This document shows, in pieces, positions 27,224-35,603 of a stretch of DNA of 64,000 bases (position 1 is its first letter; every line of letters starts with the position of its first letter). The stretch lies in the NCBI RefSeq assembly GCF_001051995.2, contig NZ_CP014646.1:2046001-2110000 (forward strand), read 5' to 3'. Source of the stretch: Thauera humireducens (GTDB lineage: Bacteria > Pseudomonadota > Gammaproteobacteria > Burkholderiales > Rhodocyclaceae). The notes under the pieces were generated by a model. It saw only the letters and a program-made list of their open reading frames with translations, did not search any database and was not told the origin of the DNA. The translations under genes were made by a program, and so were the position numbers.

Positions 27224-27835
27224 TCAGGCGCGCAGTTCACCGCTCTCGCCGTCGTCTTCGTGTTCGTCAACGCCTTCCCCCGCCTGCGCCTCGGCGGCGG
27301 CGTCCTGCGCCTCCTGCAGCTCGCGCAGCACGCGAAAGATCTCGCGGAAGGACTTCGGCGGCTTGCCCGCCTCACGCTCCTTGAGCGCATTGCGGCGCAG
27401 CGTGCGCAGATACTGCAGGTCGGCCTCGGGCCAGGTCTCGGCGATGGTGCCGAGGGTCCTGTCGTCCTCCAGCAGCTGCTCGCGCAGGCGCTCGAGGCGG
27501 TGCATCTTCGCGACTTCGGCGGCCGAGTTGCCGCTGAAGATGTCGAGCTGGGCCTGGATCGGCGCGGGGTCGATCTTGCGCAGCAGCTTGCCGATGTACT
27601 GCATCTGGCGGCGGCGGGCTTCCATCCTGAAGCCCTGCGCGGCGCGGACGGCCTCATACAGGGAATCGGGCAGCGGCACCTTCTTAAGGCGCTCGGGCGA
27701 CAGCGCGACGAGCTGCTCGCCGAGATCCTGCAGCGCATGCATCTCGCGCTTGAGGCTGCTCTTGCTGGGCGGTTCGATGAAGTCGTCTTCCTCATCGTGG
27801 CCGTGATGGCCGTGGTGGCGCGAATCTGAACGCAT
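27224..27835 (-). CDS. darP: Ribosome maturation factor DarP (YjgA/DUF615)
   Basis: A 203-residue, highly charged helical protein. The central part, from KSSLKREMHALQDLGEQL through PLPDSLYEAV to RRRQMQYIGKLLRKID, is the diagnostic DUF615 core. DarP associates with late 50S ribosomal precursors and helps maturation of the peptidyl transferase centre. The N-terminus has a His-rich patch (HHGHHGH) followed by acidic residues, and the C-terminus is acidic; both are likely disordered. It is divergent from pmbA across 63 bp. Confidence 0.9.
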   Translation of the reverse strand: MRSDSRHHGHHGHDEEDDFIEPPSKSSLKREMHALQDLGEQLVALSPERLKKVPLPDSLYEAVRAAQGFRMEARRRQMQYIGKLLRKIDPAPIQAQLDIFSGNSAAEVAKMHRLERLREQLLEDDRTLGTIAETWPEADLQYLRTLRRNALKEREAGKPPKSFREIFRVLRELQEAQDAAAEAQAGEGVDEHEDDGESGELRA

Positions 27836-27898
27836 TGCGGGTGGGCTTGAGGCTTGAACGGGTTAAGATTATAGCCTTTGCCCGACACCCGCCCGCTC

Positions 27899-29245
27899 AT
27901 GTCCGATCAAGGCTTCTCCTTCTCCCAGGCGCACCTGCGCGAAATCGCCACCGACATCCTCAGATACGCCCGCAAGCGTGGCGCCTCGGCCTGCGAGACC
28001 GACGTGTCGGAGGGCTTCGGCCAGTCGGTCGGGGTGCGCAAGGGCGAGGTCGAGACGATCGAGTACAACCGCGACAAGGGCGTGGGCGTCACGGTCTATG
28101 TCGGCCAGCAGTGCGGCTATGCGAGCACTTCGGACTTCTCGAAGAAGGCACTGAAGGCCACGGTCGAGGCCGCGCTGTCCATCGCCCGCTTCACTGCGCC
28201 GGACCCCTGCGCCGGCCTGGCCGACGCGGCGCTGATGGCGCGCGAGAAGGACATGCCCGACCTCGACCTGTTCCACCCGTGGACGATCGACGTGAACGAG
28301 GCCATCGCGCTGGCACAGCGTTGCGAGGATGCGGCCTTCGCGGTGGACGCGAAGATCACCAACTCCGAGGGCGCCAACACCTCGATCCAGCAATCGCATT
28401 TCGTCTCGGCCAACAGCCATGGCTTCATCGGCGGCTACGCCACGACCCGCCACGGCCTGTCGTGCTCGGTGATCGCCGGCGAGGGCGACGGCATGCAGCG
28501 CGAGTACTGGTACGACTCGCGGCGCGACCCGGCCGACCTCGCGAGCCCGGAAGACATCGGCCGCCTGGCGGGTGAACGCGCGCTGGCGCGCCTGGGCGCG
28601 AAGAAGATCCGCACCTGCGAAGTGCCGGTCATCTTCGAGGCACCGCTGGCGGTGGCCCTGATCGGCAACTTCGTGCAGGCGGTCAGTGGCGGCTCGCTGT
28701 ATCGCAAGTCGAGCTTCCTGCTCGACAGCCTGGGCCAGCCGGTGTTCTCGCCGGTGGTGAGCATCGCCGAGCGACCGCACCAGAAGAAGGCCTTCGGCGC
28801 CTCCCCCTTCGACAGCGACGGCGTCGCCACCCGCGAGCGCGAGGTCGTCACCGACGGCGTGCTCAACGGCTACTTCCTGTCGACCTATTCGGCGCGCAAG
28901 CTCGGCCTGCAGACCACCGGCAACGCCGGGGGCTCGCACAACCTGATCGTGAAGCCGGGCGACAAGGACCTGGCGGGCCTCGTCAGGCAGATGGAACGCG
29001 GACTGCTCGTGACCGAGCTGCTCGGCCACGGCGTGAACTATGTCACTGGCGATTATTCGCGCGGCGCGGCAGGCTTCTGGGTCGAGAAGGGCAAGATCAA
29101 GCACGCGGTGGAAGAAATCACCATCGCCGGCAACCTGCGCGACATGTTCCGCAACATCGTCGCGGTGGGTAACGATGCCCTGCCGCGCGGCGCCAAGCTG
29201 TGCGGCTCGGTGCTGATCGAACGCATGAAGGTGGCCGGGCGCTGA
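27899..29245 (+). CDS. pmbA: Metalloprotease subunit PmbA/TldE
   Basis: A 448-residue member of the TldD/TldE family. With TldD it forms a cytosolic protease that matures modified peptides and degrades unfolded ones. Visible landmarks are VRKGEVETIEYNRDKGVGV, the repeated Gly-rich strands around GFIGGYATTRHGLSCSVI, the C-terminal GNAGGSHNLIV, and ELLGHGVNYVTGDYSRGAAG. TldE lacks the HExxxH of TldD, and none is seen here. ATG 27899 is used; an in-frame TTG at 27878 is unlikely. pmbA and darP are divergent neighbours in many proteobacteria. Confidence 0.93.
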   Translation: MSDQGFSFSQAHLREIATDILRYARKRGASACETDVSEGFGQSVGVRKGEVETIEYNRDKGVGVTVYVGQQCGYASTSDFSKKALKATVEAALSIARFTAPDPCAGLADAALMAREKDMPDLDLFHPWTIDVNEAIALAQRCEDAAFAVDAKITNSEGANTSIQQSHFVSANSHGFIGGYATTRHGLSCSVIAGEGDGMQREYWYDSRRDPADLASPEDIGRLAGERALARLGAKKIRTCEVPVIFEAPLAVALIGNFVQAVSGGSLYRKSSFLLDSLGQPVFSPVVSIAERPHQKKAFGASPFDSDGVATREREVVTDGVLNGYFLSTYSARKLGLQTTGNAGGSHNLIVKPGDKDLAGLVRQMERGLLVTELLGHGVNYVTGDYSRGAAGFWVEKGKIKHAVEEITIAGNLRDMFRNIVAVGNDALPRGAKLCGSVLIERMKVAGR

Positions 29246-29307
29246 GGAAGCTGCCCGCATCCAGCCCCCAAGCGCGGCAGCCCTCGTGCTGTCGGCCGCG
29301 CGGGATC

Positions 29308-29313
29308 TATAAT
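29308..29313 (+). promoter_or_regulatory. -10 element of the first TRAP binding-protein gene
   Basis: A perfect TATAAT lies 39 bp before the GTG start at 29353 in an otherwise GC-rich region; no good -35 is visible. The leader that follows (AT-rich, then AAGGAG) resembles the leader of the paralogous gene at 33786, including the preceding C base, so the promoter region was probably duplicated with the gene. Confidence 0.5.
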
Positions 29314-29352
29314 CATCTCCAAATATTTCACACGCAACCGCAAGGAGAACTC

Positions 29353-30498
29353 GTGGAACGTCGTTCATTCCTCAAGAAGGCCGGCGTCGGCCTGGCTGCC
29401 GGCGCTGCAGTCGGCCTCGCCGCCTGCGGCAAGACCGAGCAGCAGCAGGCCGCGCCGACAGCCCCCGCGGCGCCTGCCGCACCCGCCGTGCAAACCGGCC
29501 TGCCATCGATCCAATGGCGCATGACCTCGAGCTTCCCGAAGAGCATCGATACGCTCTACGGCAGCTCCGAACTGCTCGTCAATCGTCTGCGCGAGATCAC
29601 CGGCGGCAAGTTCGACATCCGCGTATTCCCGGCCGGCGAGATCGTCCCCGGCCTGCAGGCGCTCGACGCCGTGCAGCAGGGCACGGTCGAGATGTGCCAC
29701 TCGTGCTCGTACTACTACGTCGGCAAGGACAAGACCTTCGCCTTCGGCACCGCGGTGCCCTTCGGCCTCAACGCCCGCCAGATGGACGCCTGGATCATCG
29801 GCGGCGGCGGCCAGGAACTGCTCGACGAGTTCTACAGCGCCTACAACGTGTATTCCTTCCTCGGCGGCAACACCGGCGTGCAGATGGGCGGCTGGTACCG
29901 CAAGCAGATCAACACCCTGGAAGACATCAAGGGCCTGAAGATCCGCATCGCCGGCATCGGTGGCGAGATCCTGTCGCGCATGGGCGCGATCCCGCAGCAG
30001 ATCGCCGGTTCGGACATCTACCCCTCGCTCGAGAAGGGCACGATCGATGCCGCCGAATGGGTCGCCCCGTATGACGACGAGAAGCTCGGCTTCTACAAGG
30101 TCGCGCCGCACTACTACTCGCCGGGCTTCTGGGAGCCGGGCCCGGTGGTGCACTTCTATGTAAACAAGGCCGAGTGGGACAAGCTGCCGAAGGAATACCA
30201 GGCCGCCTTCCGCGCAGCCTCGCGCGAGGCGCACATCCAGATGACCGCGATGTACGACCACAAGAACCCGCAGGCGCTCGCCCGCCTGCTGGCGCAGGGC
30301 GTGAAGCTGCAGAACTTCTCCAACGAGATCATGAAGAAGGCCTACGACGTGTCGCGCGAGCTGTACGCCGAGGAGGCCGCCAAGAACCCGGCCTGGGCCA
30401 AGATCTACACCGAGTTCGAGCAGTACCGGAAGTCGCAGAACGCCTGGTTCAGCGTCGCGGAAGCGGGCTTCGACCGCTTCATGCAGTCGGTGCGCTGA
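29353..30498 (+). CDS. TRAP transporter solute-binding lipoprotein, DctP/TakP-like (copy 1)
   Basis: A 381-residue binding protein. It opens with a Tat motif (RRSFLKK) and has a lipobox LAAC with Cys25, so it should be a folded-exported lipoprotein, followed by an Ala/Pro linker. The body has the DctP signatures: WRMTSSFPKS, the AGEIVPGLQALDAVQQGTVE strand, the ligand-binding Arg in LKIRIAG, and EKGTIDAAEWVAPYDD. It resembles the TakP subgroup that binds 2-oxo acids, but the ligand is a guess. AAGGAG sits five bases before the GTG. Its cognate dctQM genes appear to be the convergent pair beyond the bidirectional terminator. Confidence 0.88.
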   Translation: MERRSFLKKAGVGLAAGAAVGLAACGKTEQQQAAPTAPAAPAAPAVQTGLPSIQWRMTSSFPKSIDTLYGSSELLVNRLREITGGKFDIRVFPAGEIVPGLQALDAVQQGTVEMCHSCSYYYVGKDKTFAFGTAVPFGLNARQMDAWIIGGGGQELLDEFYSAYNVYSFLGGNTGVQMGGWYRKQINTLEDIKGLKIRIAGIGGEILSRMGAIPQQIAGSDIYPSLEKGTIDAAEWVAPYDDEKLGFYKVAPHYYSPGFWEPGPVVHFYVNKAEWDKLPKEYQAAFRAASREAHIQMTAMYDHKNPQALARLLAQGVKLQNFSNEIMKKAYDVSRELYAEEAAKNPAWAKIYTEFEQYRKSQNAWFSVAEAGFDRFMQSVR

Positions 30499-30519
30499 TT
30501 ACGCTTCGCACAGGCAGAC

Positions 30520-30558
30520 CCAACAAAAAACCCGCGCAATGCGCGGGTTTTTTGTTGG
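30520..30558. terminator. Bidirectional intrinsic terminator
   Basis: A near-perfect palindrome with stem CCCGCGCA/TGCGCGGG flanked by an A6 run on one side and a T6 run on the other (outer pairs CCAACA/TGTTGG). It ends transcription from the binding-protein gene and from the convergent dctQM operon alike. Confidence 0.93.
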
Positions 30559-30613
30559 CGCCGCGAAGCACCATGGGCCGGGCGCATTACGCCCAACCCT
30601 GCGGCAGCTCCCG

Positions 30614-32251
30614 TCAGTTGCCCTGAAGTTGCCGCAGCAGGTCGCTGGCGTCCTGGTCGGCCGCCCCACCCCCGCCCGGCAACAACTGGTCGAGCCTCAG
30701 TTCTTCCTGCGGTACCGCCTTGGCGCTCTTGTCGCCGTAGGAGACGATGCCCGGGAAGGCGATGATCAGGCCCACCGCTACCAGCTGAATGATCAGGAAG
30801 GGCACGGCACCCCAGTAGATCGATGCCGTCTTCACCTTCTCCGATGCGACCGAGCGCAGGAAGAACAGCGCAAAGCCGAATGGCGGGTGCAGGAAGGAAG
30901 TCTGCATGTTCACCGCCAGCAGCACGCCGAACCAGATGAGGTCGATGCCCAGCTTGTCCGCCACCGGCGCGAGCAGCGGCACGATGATGAACGCGAGCTC
31001 GAAGTAATCGAGGAAGAAGGCAAGCACGAACACCAGCAGGTTCACCGCGATCAGGAAGCCGGTCTGGCCGCCGGGCAGCGAGGTCATCAGATGCTCGACC
31101 CACAGGTCGCCGTTGACGCCGCGGAAGGTGAGGCCGAACACGCTCGAGCCGATCAGGATGAAGAGCACGAAGCACGACAGCTTGGTGGTCGAGTCCATCG
31201 CCTGCTTGAGCAACCCCATCGACAGCCGCTTGCGCGCCACCGCCATGATCACCGCACCGAGCGCCCCCATGGCACCGCCTTCGGTCGGCGTGGCGACACC
31301 GATGAAGATGGTGCCGAGCACCAGGAAGATCAGCCCGAGCGGTGGGATGAGCACGAAGGTCACGCGCTCGGCCATGCGCGACAGCAGGCCGACGCCGAAC
31401 AAGCGGTTCACCATCGCGACGACGAAGGCGATGCCGATGCCGACCATGGACGACACGACGATGACCTCGTCGCGCGGCGCATCGGCACGATAGACCTGGC
31501 TCGCGAACAGCCATGCCCCGAGCACGGACACGCCGGCAAGCACCGTCAGCGAACGCATGCCGCTCGAACCGTCGGCCTCGCGCAGCGTGCGCGCCTCGAG
31601 CGGCATCGCAGGCGCGTGGGACGGCCGCAAGATCGCCACCAGCGCGACATAGGCGACGTACATCGAGGTCAGCACCAGGCCGGGGAGCAAGGCGCCCTGG
31701 TACATGTCGCCGACGCTGCGGCCGAGCTGGTCGGCCATCACGATCAGCACCAGCGAGGGCGGAATGATCTGCGCCAGCGTGCCGGAGGCAGCGATGACGC
31801 CGGTGGCCAGCCGATGGTCGTAGCCGTAGCGCATCATGATCGGCAGCGAGATCAGGCCCATCGAGATCACCGAGGCCGCCACCACGCCGGTGGTCGCCGC
31901 CAGCAGCGCACCGACGAAGATCACCGCGAAGGCGAGACCGCCGCGGATCGGCCCGAAGAGCTGGCCGATGGTGTCGAGCAGGTCCTCGGCCATGCCGCTG
32001 CGCTCGAGGATCAACCCCATGAAGGTGAAGAAGGGCACGGCGAGCAGCGTGTCGTTGGCCATGATGCCGAAGATGCGCTCGGGCAGCGCCTGGAACAGCG
32101 CGCCGTGCAGCAGCCCGAGCTCGATGCCGATGAGCCCGAACAGGATGCCGTTGGCGGCGAGCGCGAACGCGACCGGGAAGCCGAACAGCAGGAACAGGAT
32201 CATGGACGCGAACATCAGCGGCGCCATGTTTGCGATGATGAATTCGGTCAT
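30614..32251 (-). CDS. dctM: TRAP transporter large permease, DctM (copy 1)
   Basis: A 545-residue, 12-to-14-helix membrane protein that catalyses Na+-driven solute uptake. Conserved DctM stretches include PFFTFMGLILERSGMAEDL, GALLAATTGVVAASVISMG, the IIPPSLVLIVMADQ loop, and ATPTEGGAMGALGA, which contributes to a sodium site. The tail (QLLPGGGGAADQ) is short and Gly-rich. The ATG overlaps the dctQ stop. It is strongly similar along its length to the second DctM at 35600, so the two are paralogues. The matching solute receptor is probably the convergent gene at 29353. Confidence 0.92.
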   Translation of the reverse strand: MTEFIIANMAPLMFASMILFLLFGFPVAFALAANGILFGLIGIELGLLHGALFQALPERIFGIMANDTLLAVPFFTFMGLILERSGMAEDLLDTIGQLFGPIRGGLAFAVIFVGALLAATTGVVAASVISMGLISLPIMMRYGYDHRLATGVIAASGTLAQIIPPSLVLIVMADQLGRSVGDMYQGALLPGLVLTSMYVAYVALVAILRPSHAPAMPLEARTLREADGSSGMRSLTVLAGVSVLGAWLFASQVYRADAPRDEVIVVSSMVGIGIAFVVAMVNRLFGVGLLSRMAERVTFVLIPPLGLIFLVLGTIFIGVATPTEGGAMGALGAVIMAVARKRLSMGLLKQAMDSTTKLSCFVLFILIGSSVFGLTFRGVNGDLWVEHLMTSLPGGQTGFLIAVNLLVFVLAFFLDYFELAFIIVPLLAPVADKLGIDLIWFGVLLAVNMQTSFLHPPFGFALFFLRSVASEKVKTASIYWGAVPFLIIQLVAVGLIIAFPGIVSYGDKSAKAVPQEELRLDQLLPGGGGAADQDASDLLRQLQGN

Positions 32252-32847
32252 TTCGCCGCCCCTCCCTTGTCGCTCTGCGCCTTGATCGCGGCGACGAGGT
32301 CTTCGGTCCCGGCTCCTGCCGACTTCCTGCGCAGCGGGTTGGGGCCGTGTCCCGTCAGGAAGGCGATGCGCTTGATCAACTCGGAGAGGGCTTGCAGCAC
32401 GAGCAGCGCCAACCCGGCCGGCAGCAGCGTCTTCACCGGCCATCGGATCAGGCCGCCGGGGTTCTGCGACATCTCGCCCGACTGCACCGAGGTCATCACG
32501 ATCGGCCACGACAGCCACAGGATGAGGCCGGCCATCGGCAGCAGGAAGAACAGGATGCCGATGACGTCGACAATGTTCTGCCCGCGCGGCGACAGCCGGC
32601 TGGTCAGGATGTCGATGCGCACGTGCTCGTTGCGCAGGAAGGTGTAGCCCGCGGCGAGCATGAAGATAGCCGCAAACAGGTACCACTGGATCTCGAGCAG
32701 GGCATTGGAACTTGTGTTAAACAGCTTGCGGACGAGCGCGTTGCCGGCGCTGATCACGACCGCGATCAGTACCAGCCACATCACGCTACGGCCGACCCGT
32801 TCATTGATCCAGTCGATCAACCGGGATAAGCGCAGCAGAGAGGACAC
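32248..32847 (-). CDS. dctQ: TRAP transporter small permease, DctQ (copy 1)
   Basis: A 199-residue, four-helix membrane partner of DctM. Recognisable are the ALLEIQWYLFAAIFMLAAGYTF helix, EHVRIDI, and GGLIRWPVKTLLPAGLALL. GTG 32847 is chosen over an in-frame ATG further upstream for two reasons: GGAG lies eight bases before it, and the resulting N-terminus (VSSLLRLSRLIDW) matches the paralogue MDALLRISGVIDA. The stop overlaps dctM by four bases, a typical coupled pair. Confidence 0.9.
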   Translation of the reverse strand: MSSLLRLSRLIDWINERVGRSVMWLVLIAVVISAGNALVRKLFNTSSNALLEIQWYLFAAIFMLAAGYTFLRNEHVRIDILTSRLSPRGQNIVDVIGILFFLLPMAGLILWLSWPIVMTSVQSGEMSQNPGGLIRWPVKTLLPAGLALLVLQALSELIKRIAFLTGHGPNPLRRKSAGAGTEDLVAAIKAQSDKGGAAK

Positions 32848-32979
32848 GGGGGAAACTCCACGACGAAGGGCGGCGCAAAACCGTCCCGGCGCCCGCGACG
32901 GGCGCACATGAGAAATCAGAAACGCCTAATTATTCCATACCGGGGCACGATCCCGTGCAGCGTCGGTCGTCTTGAAACG

Positions 32980-33654
32980 ATGAAATCACAACAAACGCCA
33001 ATCTCCAGCAACACATGCCGAGTCTGCCTCGTGCGCCACGGCGAGACTGCCTGGAACACGGAGCGCAGGCTGCAGGGCCACATCGACATTCCCCTCAACG
33101 ACACCGGCCTGAGCCAGGCGGAGGCCACCGCGCGCAGCCTCGCGCACGCCGGTCTGCGTTTTTCTGCGCTGTACAGCAGCGACCTCGAGCGCGCACGCCA
33201 GACCGCCGCCGCGATCGCCCGCGCCCACGCATTACCGCCGAAGCACGACCCGCGCCTGCGCGAACGCCACTACGGGCACTTCCAGGGCCTGACCTTCGAT
33301 GAGGCCGAGCACCGCCACCCCGAGAACTTCCGCCGCTTCAAGGCGCGCGACCCGCACTTTGCCCTGCCCGACGACGGCGAGAGCCTGAATACGCTCGCCG
33401 CGCGCGTGCACGCGGCGCTCGAGGATATCGCCCGCGAGCACGGCGGCGAAACGGTGGTGGTGGTCACCCACGGCGGCGTGCTCGACATCGCGCATCGCCT
33501 GGCTACCGGGCAGGCACTGCAGAACGCGCGCGAGTTTCCGATTCCGAATGCGGCGCTGAACTGGATCGAGCACACCGCCGGAAGCTGGAAATTGATCGCC
33601 TGGGCCGACGAAAGCCATCTGCAGGGCGCGCTGGACGAACTGCCCGACACCTGA
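32980..33654 (+). CDS. Histidine phosphatase family protein (phosphoglycerate mutase-like)
   Basis: A 224-residue branch-1 histidine phosphatase. The catalytic LVRHGETAWN holds the phospho-His near residue 20. SSDLERARQTA supplies the phosphate-binding Arg, RERHYGHFQGLTFDEAE the acid/base Glu region, and VVVVTHGGVLDI the second His. Such proteins include GpmB, CobC and broad-specificity phosphatases; no motif here separates them. It sits between two TRAP systems and is divergent from dctQM. ATG 32980 is used; ATG 32908 would add 24 non-conserved residues. Confidence 0.82.
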   Translation: MKSQQTPISSNTCRVCLVRHGETAWNTERRLQGHIDIPLNDTGLSQAEATARSLAHAGLRFSALYSSDLERARQTAAAIARAHALPPKHDPRLRERHYGHFQGLTFDEAEHRHPENFRRFKARDPHFALPDDGESLNTLAARVHAALEDIAREHGGETVVVVTHGGVLDIAHRLATGQALQNAREFPIPNAALNWIEHTAGSWKLIAWADESHLQGALDELPDT

Positions 33655-33707
33655 TGCTGTTGGAATAGAAAATGCCAGATGTCGCCATTGTTAGGGTTTT
33701 CCGTAGA

Positions 33708-33737
33708 TTACGGACACCAATCGGCGGTACCTATAAT
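33708..33737 (+). promoter_or_regulatory. Promoter of the second TRAP operon
   Basis: A perfect TATAAT at 33732-33737 is preceded 18 bp upstream by TTACGG at 33708-33713, a weak -35. The hexamer is 48 bp before the GTG start at 33786, and the leader parallels that of the paralogue at 29353. Confidence 0.55.
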
Positions 33738-33785
33738 CCCATCCATATTTTCGATTCACCTCAACACACGAGACAAGGAGTCACT

Positions 33786-34868
33786 GTGGAGCGTCGTAAA
33801 TTCCTGCAGGGCGCCGGCATGGCCGGCATTCTGGCGGCCGGTACCGCACCGGCCATCGTCCACGCCCAGCAACAGATCCGCTGGCGCCTGGCCTCCAGCT
33901 TCCCGAAGTCGCTCGAAACCGTGTTCGGGGCGAGCGAAGCCTTTTCCAAGTACGTGTCCGATGCGACCGGCGGCAAGTTCGTGATCTCGGTCCATCCGGG
34001 CGGTGAACTGGTACCCCCCTTCGGCGTGGTCGACGCCGTGCAGCAGGGCACGATCGAGTGCGCCCACACCGCGCCCTACTACTTCTTCGGCAAGGACGAG
34101 ACCTTCGCCTTCGACTGCACGATCCCGTTCGGCATGACCTCGCGCGCGATGAGCGCGTGGATGTACGCAGGCAACGGCATGAAGCTGCTGCGCGAGTTCT
34201 ATGCGCAGTTCAATATTGTCAACTTCCCGATGGGTAACAGCGGCGCGCAGATGGGTGGCTGGTACCGCAAGGAAATCAAATCGGTGAAGGACTTCGAGGG
34301 CCTCAAGTTCCGCGTCGGCGGCTTCGGCGGTCGCGTGCTCGCCAAGCTTGGCGCCGTGCCACAGAACATCGCCGCGGGCGAGATTTACCAGGCCCTGGAG
34401 AAAGGCACGATCGATGCGGCCGAGTGGATCGGCCCCTACGACGACCTGCGCCTGGGCCTGCACAAGGTTGCGCAAAACTACTACTACCCCGCCTGGTGGG
34501 AGGGCAGCACCCAGTTCTCGCTCTACATCAACGACAAGCAGTGGAACGGGCTGTCGGCCGAGTACAAGGCCATCATCGAGCAGGCAAGCCGCGCAGCCCA
34601 CCTCGAATGCCAGGCGCGCTACGACGCCCGCAACCCGACTGCGCTCAAGCAGCTCATCGCCGAAGGTGCCAAGCTGTCGCGCTTCCCGAAGGACTTCATG
34701 GATGCCGCGTTCAAGGCCTCCCGTGAAGTCTATGCCGAACTGAACGACAAGAACCCGAACTGGAAGAAGGTCTACCCCGACTACAGCCGCTTCCTGGCTG
34801 ACCAGGTCCAGTGGGAGTCGGTTGCCGAAGGCAACTACGCCCAGTATCTGGCCGCCCAGAAGCTGTAA
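33786..34868 (+). CDS. TRAP transporter solute-binding protein, DctP/TakP-like (copy 2)
   Basis: A 360-residue receptor with a Tat motif (RRKFLQG) and a cleavable signal ending near IVHAQQ. Unlike copy 1 it has no lipobox, so it should be a soluble periplasmic protein. The fold signatures WRLASSFPKS, GELVPPFGVVDAVQQGTIE, the ligand Arg in LKFRVGG, and EKGTIDAAEWIGPYDD parallel copy 1 closely. AAGGAG lies five bases before the GTG start, the same arrangement as in copy 1. It is followed by its own dctQ and dctM, with an attenuator-like hairpin between. Confidence 0.9.
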   Translation: MERRKFLQGAGMAGILAAGTAPAIVHAQQQIRWRLASSFPKSLETVFGASEAFSKYVSDATGGKFVISVHPGGELVPPFGVVDAVQQGTIECAHTAPYYFFGKDETFAFDCTIPFGMTSRAMSAWMYAGNGMKLLREFYAQFNIVNFPMGNSGAQMGGWYRKEIKSVKDFEGLKFRVGGFGGRVLAKLGAVPQNIAAGEIYQALEKGTIDAAEWIGPYDDLRLGLHKVAQNYYYPAWWEGSTQFSLYINDKQWNGLSAEYKAIIEQASRAAHLECQARYDARNPTALKQLIAEGAKLSRFPKDFMDAAFKASREVYAELNDKNPNWKKVYPDYSRFLADQVQWESVAEGNYAQYLAAQKL

Positions 34869-34878
34869 TCCGCCCTGC

Positions 34879-34906
34879 CGCCGAGGACGCTCAGTCGTCC
34901 TCGGCG
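34879..34906 (+). terminator. Intercistronic hairpin between TRAP receptor and permease genes
   Basis: An 11-bp perfect stem (34879-34889 with 34896-34906, six-base loop) starts ten bases after the stop and is followed by an imperfect T-rich stretch. This fits partial termination or 3'-end protection, which would keep receptor expression above that of the permeases. Confidence 0.6.
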
Positions 34907-35012
34907 TTGTCGTTTCTGCACCACTCGTTTCTGCAACACCCGCATTTCTCCGCCGAGCGCGCCACCCGCCCAGCTCGGCATTTTTGTGCTCAAAAGGTTC
35001 CAGGCCACCCCA

Positions 35013-35603
35013 ATGGACGCCCTTCTTCGCATTTCCGGTGTCATCGATGCCGTAAGCCGGTTCTTCGGCAAGTTCATCATCTGGCTAGTCTTGGCAGCGA
35101 CGCTGATCAGCGCAGCCAACGCCATCGCCCGAAAGGCCTTCAACATCGGCTCGAACGCCTTCCTCGAGATCCAGTGGTACCTGTTCGGTGCCGTCTTCCT
35201 GCTCGGCGCCGGCTATGCGTTCCTGCAGAACGCGCACGTCCGCATCGATGTGATCGCGGGCAAGCTGTCGATGCGCACCCGCATGTACATCGATATCGCC
35301 GGCATCCTGATCTTCCTGCTGCCGATGTGCTGGTTCATGATCCAGTTCGCCTGGCCCGTCGTGCAGGGCGCCTACGAATCGGGCGAAGTCTCGTCCAACG
35401 CCGGCGGCCTGATCCGCTGGCCTGTCTACGCCCTGGTGCCGGTCGGCTTTGCGCTGCTCGGGCTGCAAGCCATCTCCGAACTCATCAAGCGCTTCGCTTT
35501 CCTGCAGGGCAAGGCGCCGAACCCGCTGCTGCACGGCGCGCACGGCGGGCACGACGAAGCCCACGCGCACAATGACGAGGCCAAGGGCGAGGTGCAGAAA
35601 TGA
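35013..35603 (+). CDS. dctQ: TRAP transporter small permease, DctQ (copy 2)
   Basis: A 196-residue, four-helix protein paralogous to the copy at 32248. Shared blocks are AFLEIQWYLFGAVFLLGAGYAF, AHVRIDVIAG and GGLIRWPVYALVPVGFALL. The C-terminus is His/Asp-rich (HGAHGGHDEAHAHND) and is not shared with copy 1. ATG 35013 is preferred over an upstream in-frame GTG at 34986. The stop overlaps the following dctM by four bases. Confidence 0.91.
   Translation: MDALLRISGVIDAVSRFFGKFIIWLVLAATLISAANAIARKAFNIGSNAFLEIQWYLFGAVFLLGAGYAFLQNAHVRIDVIAGKLSMRTRMYIDIAGILIFLLPMCWFMIQFAWPVVQGAYESGEVSSNAGGLIRWPVYALVPVGFALLGLQAISELIKRFAFLQGKAPNPLLHGAHGGHDEAHAHNDEAKGEVQK

Noticed and set aside
30539-32647. Long plus-strand frame opposite dctM copy 1, rich in His/Asp/Gln
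   Set aside because: Complement of a hydrophobic membrane-protein gene gives this composition; no start signal or motif.
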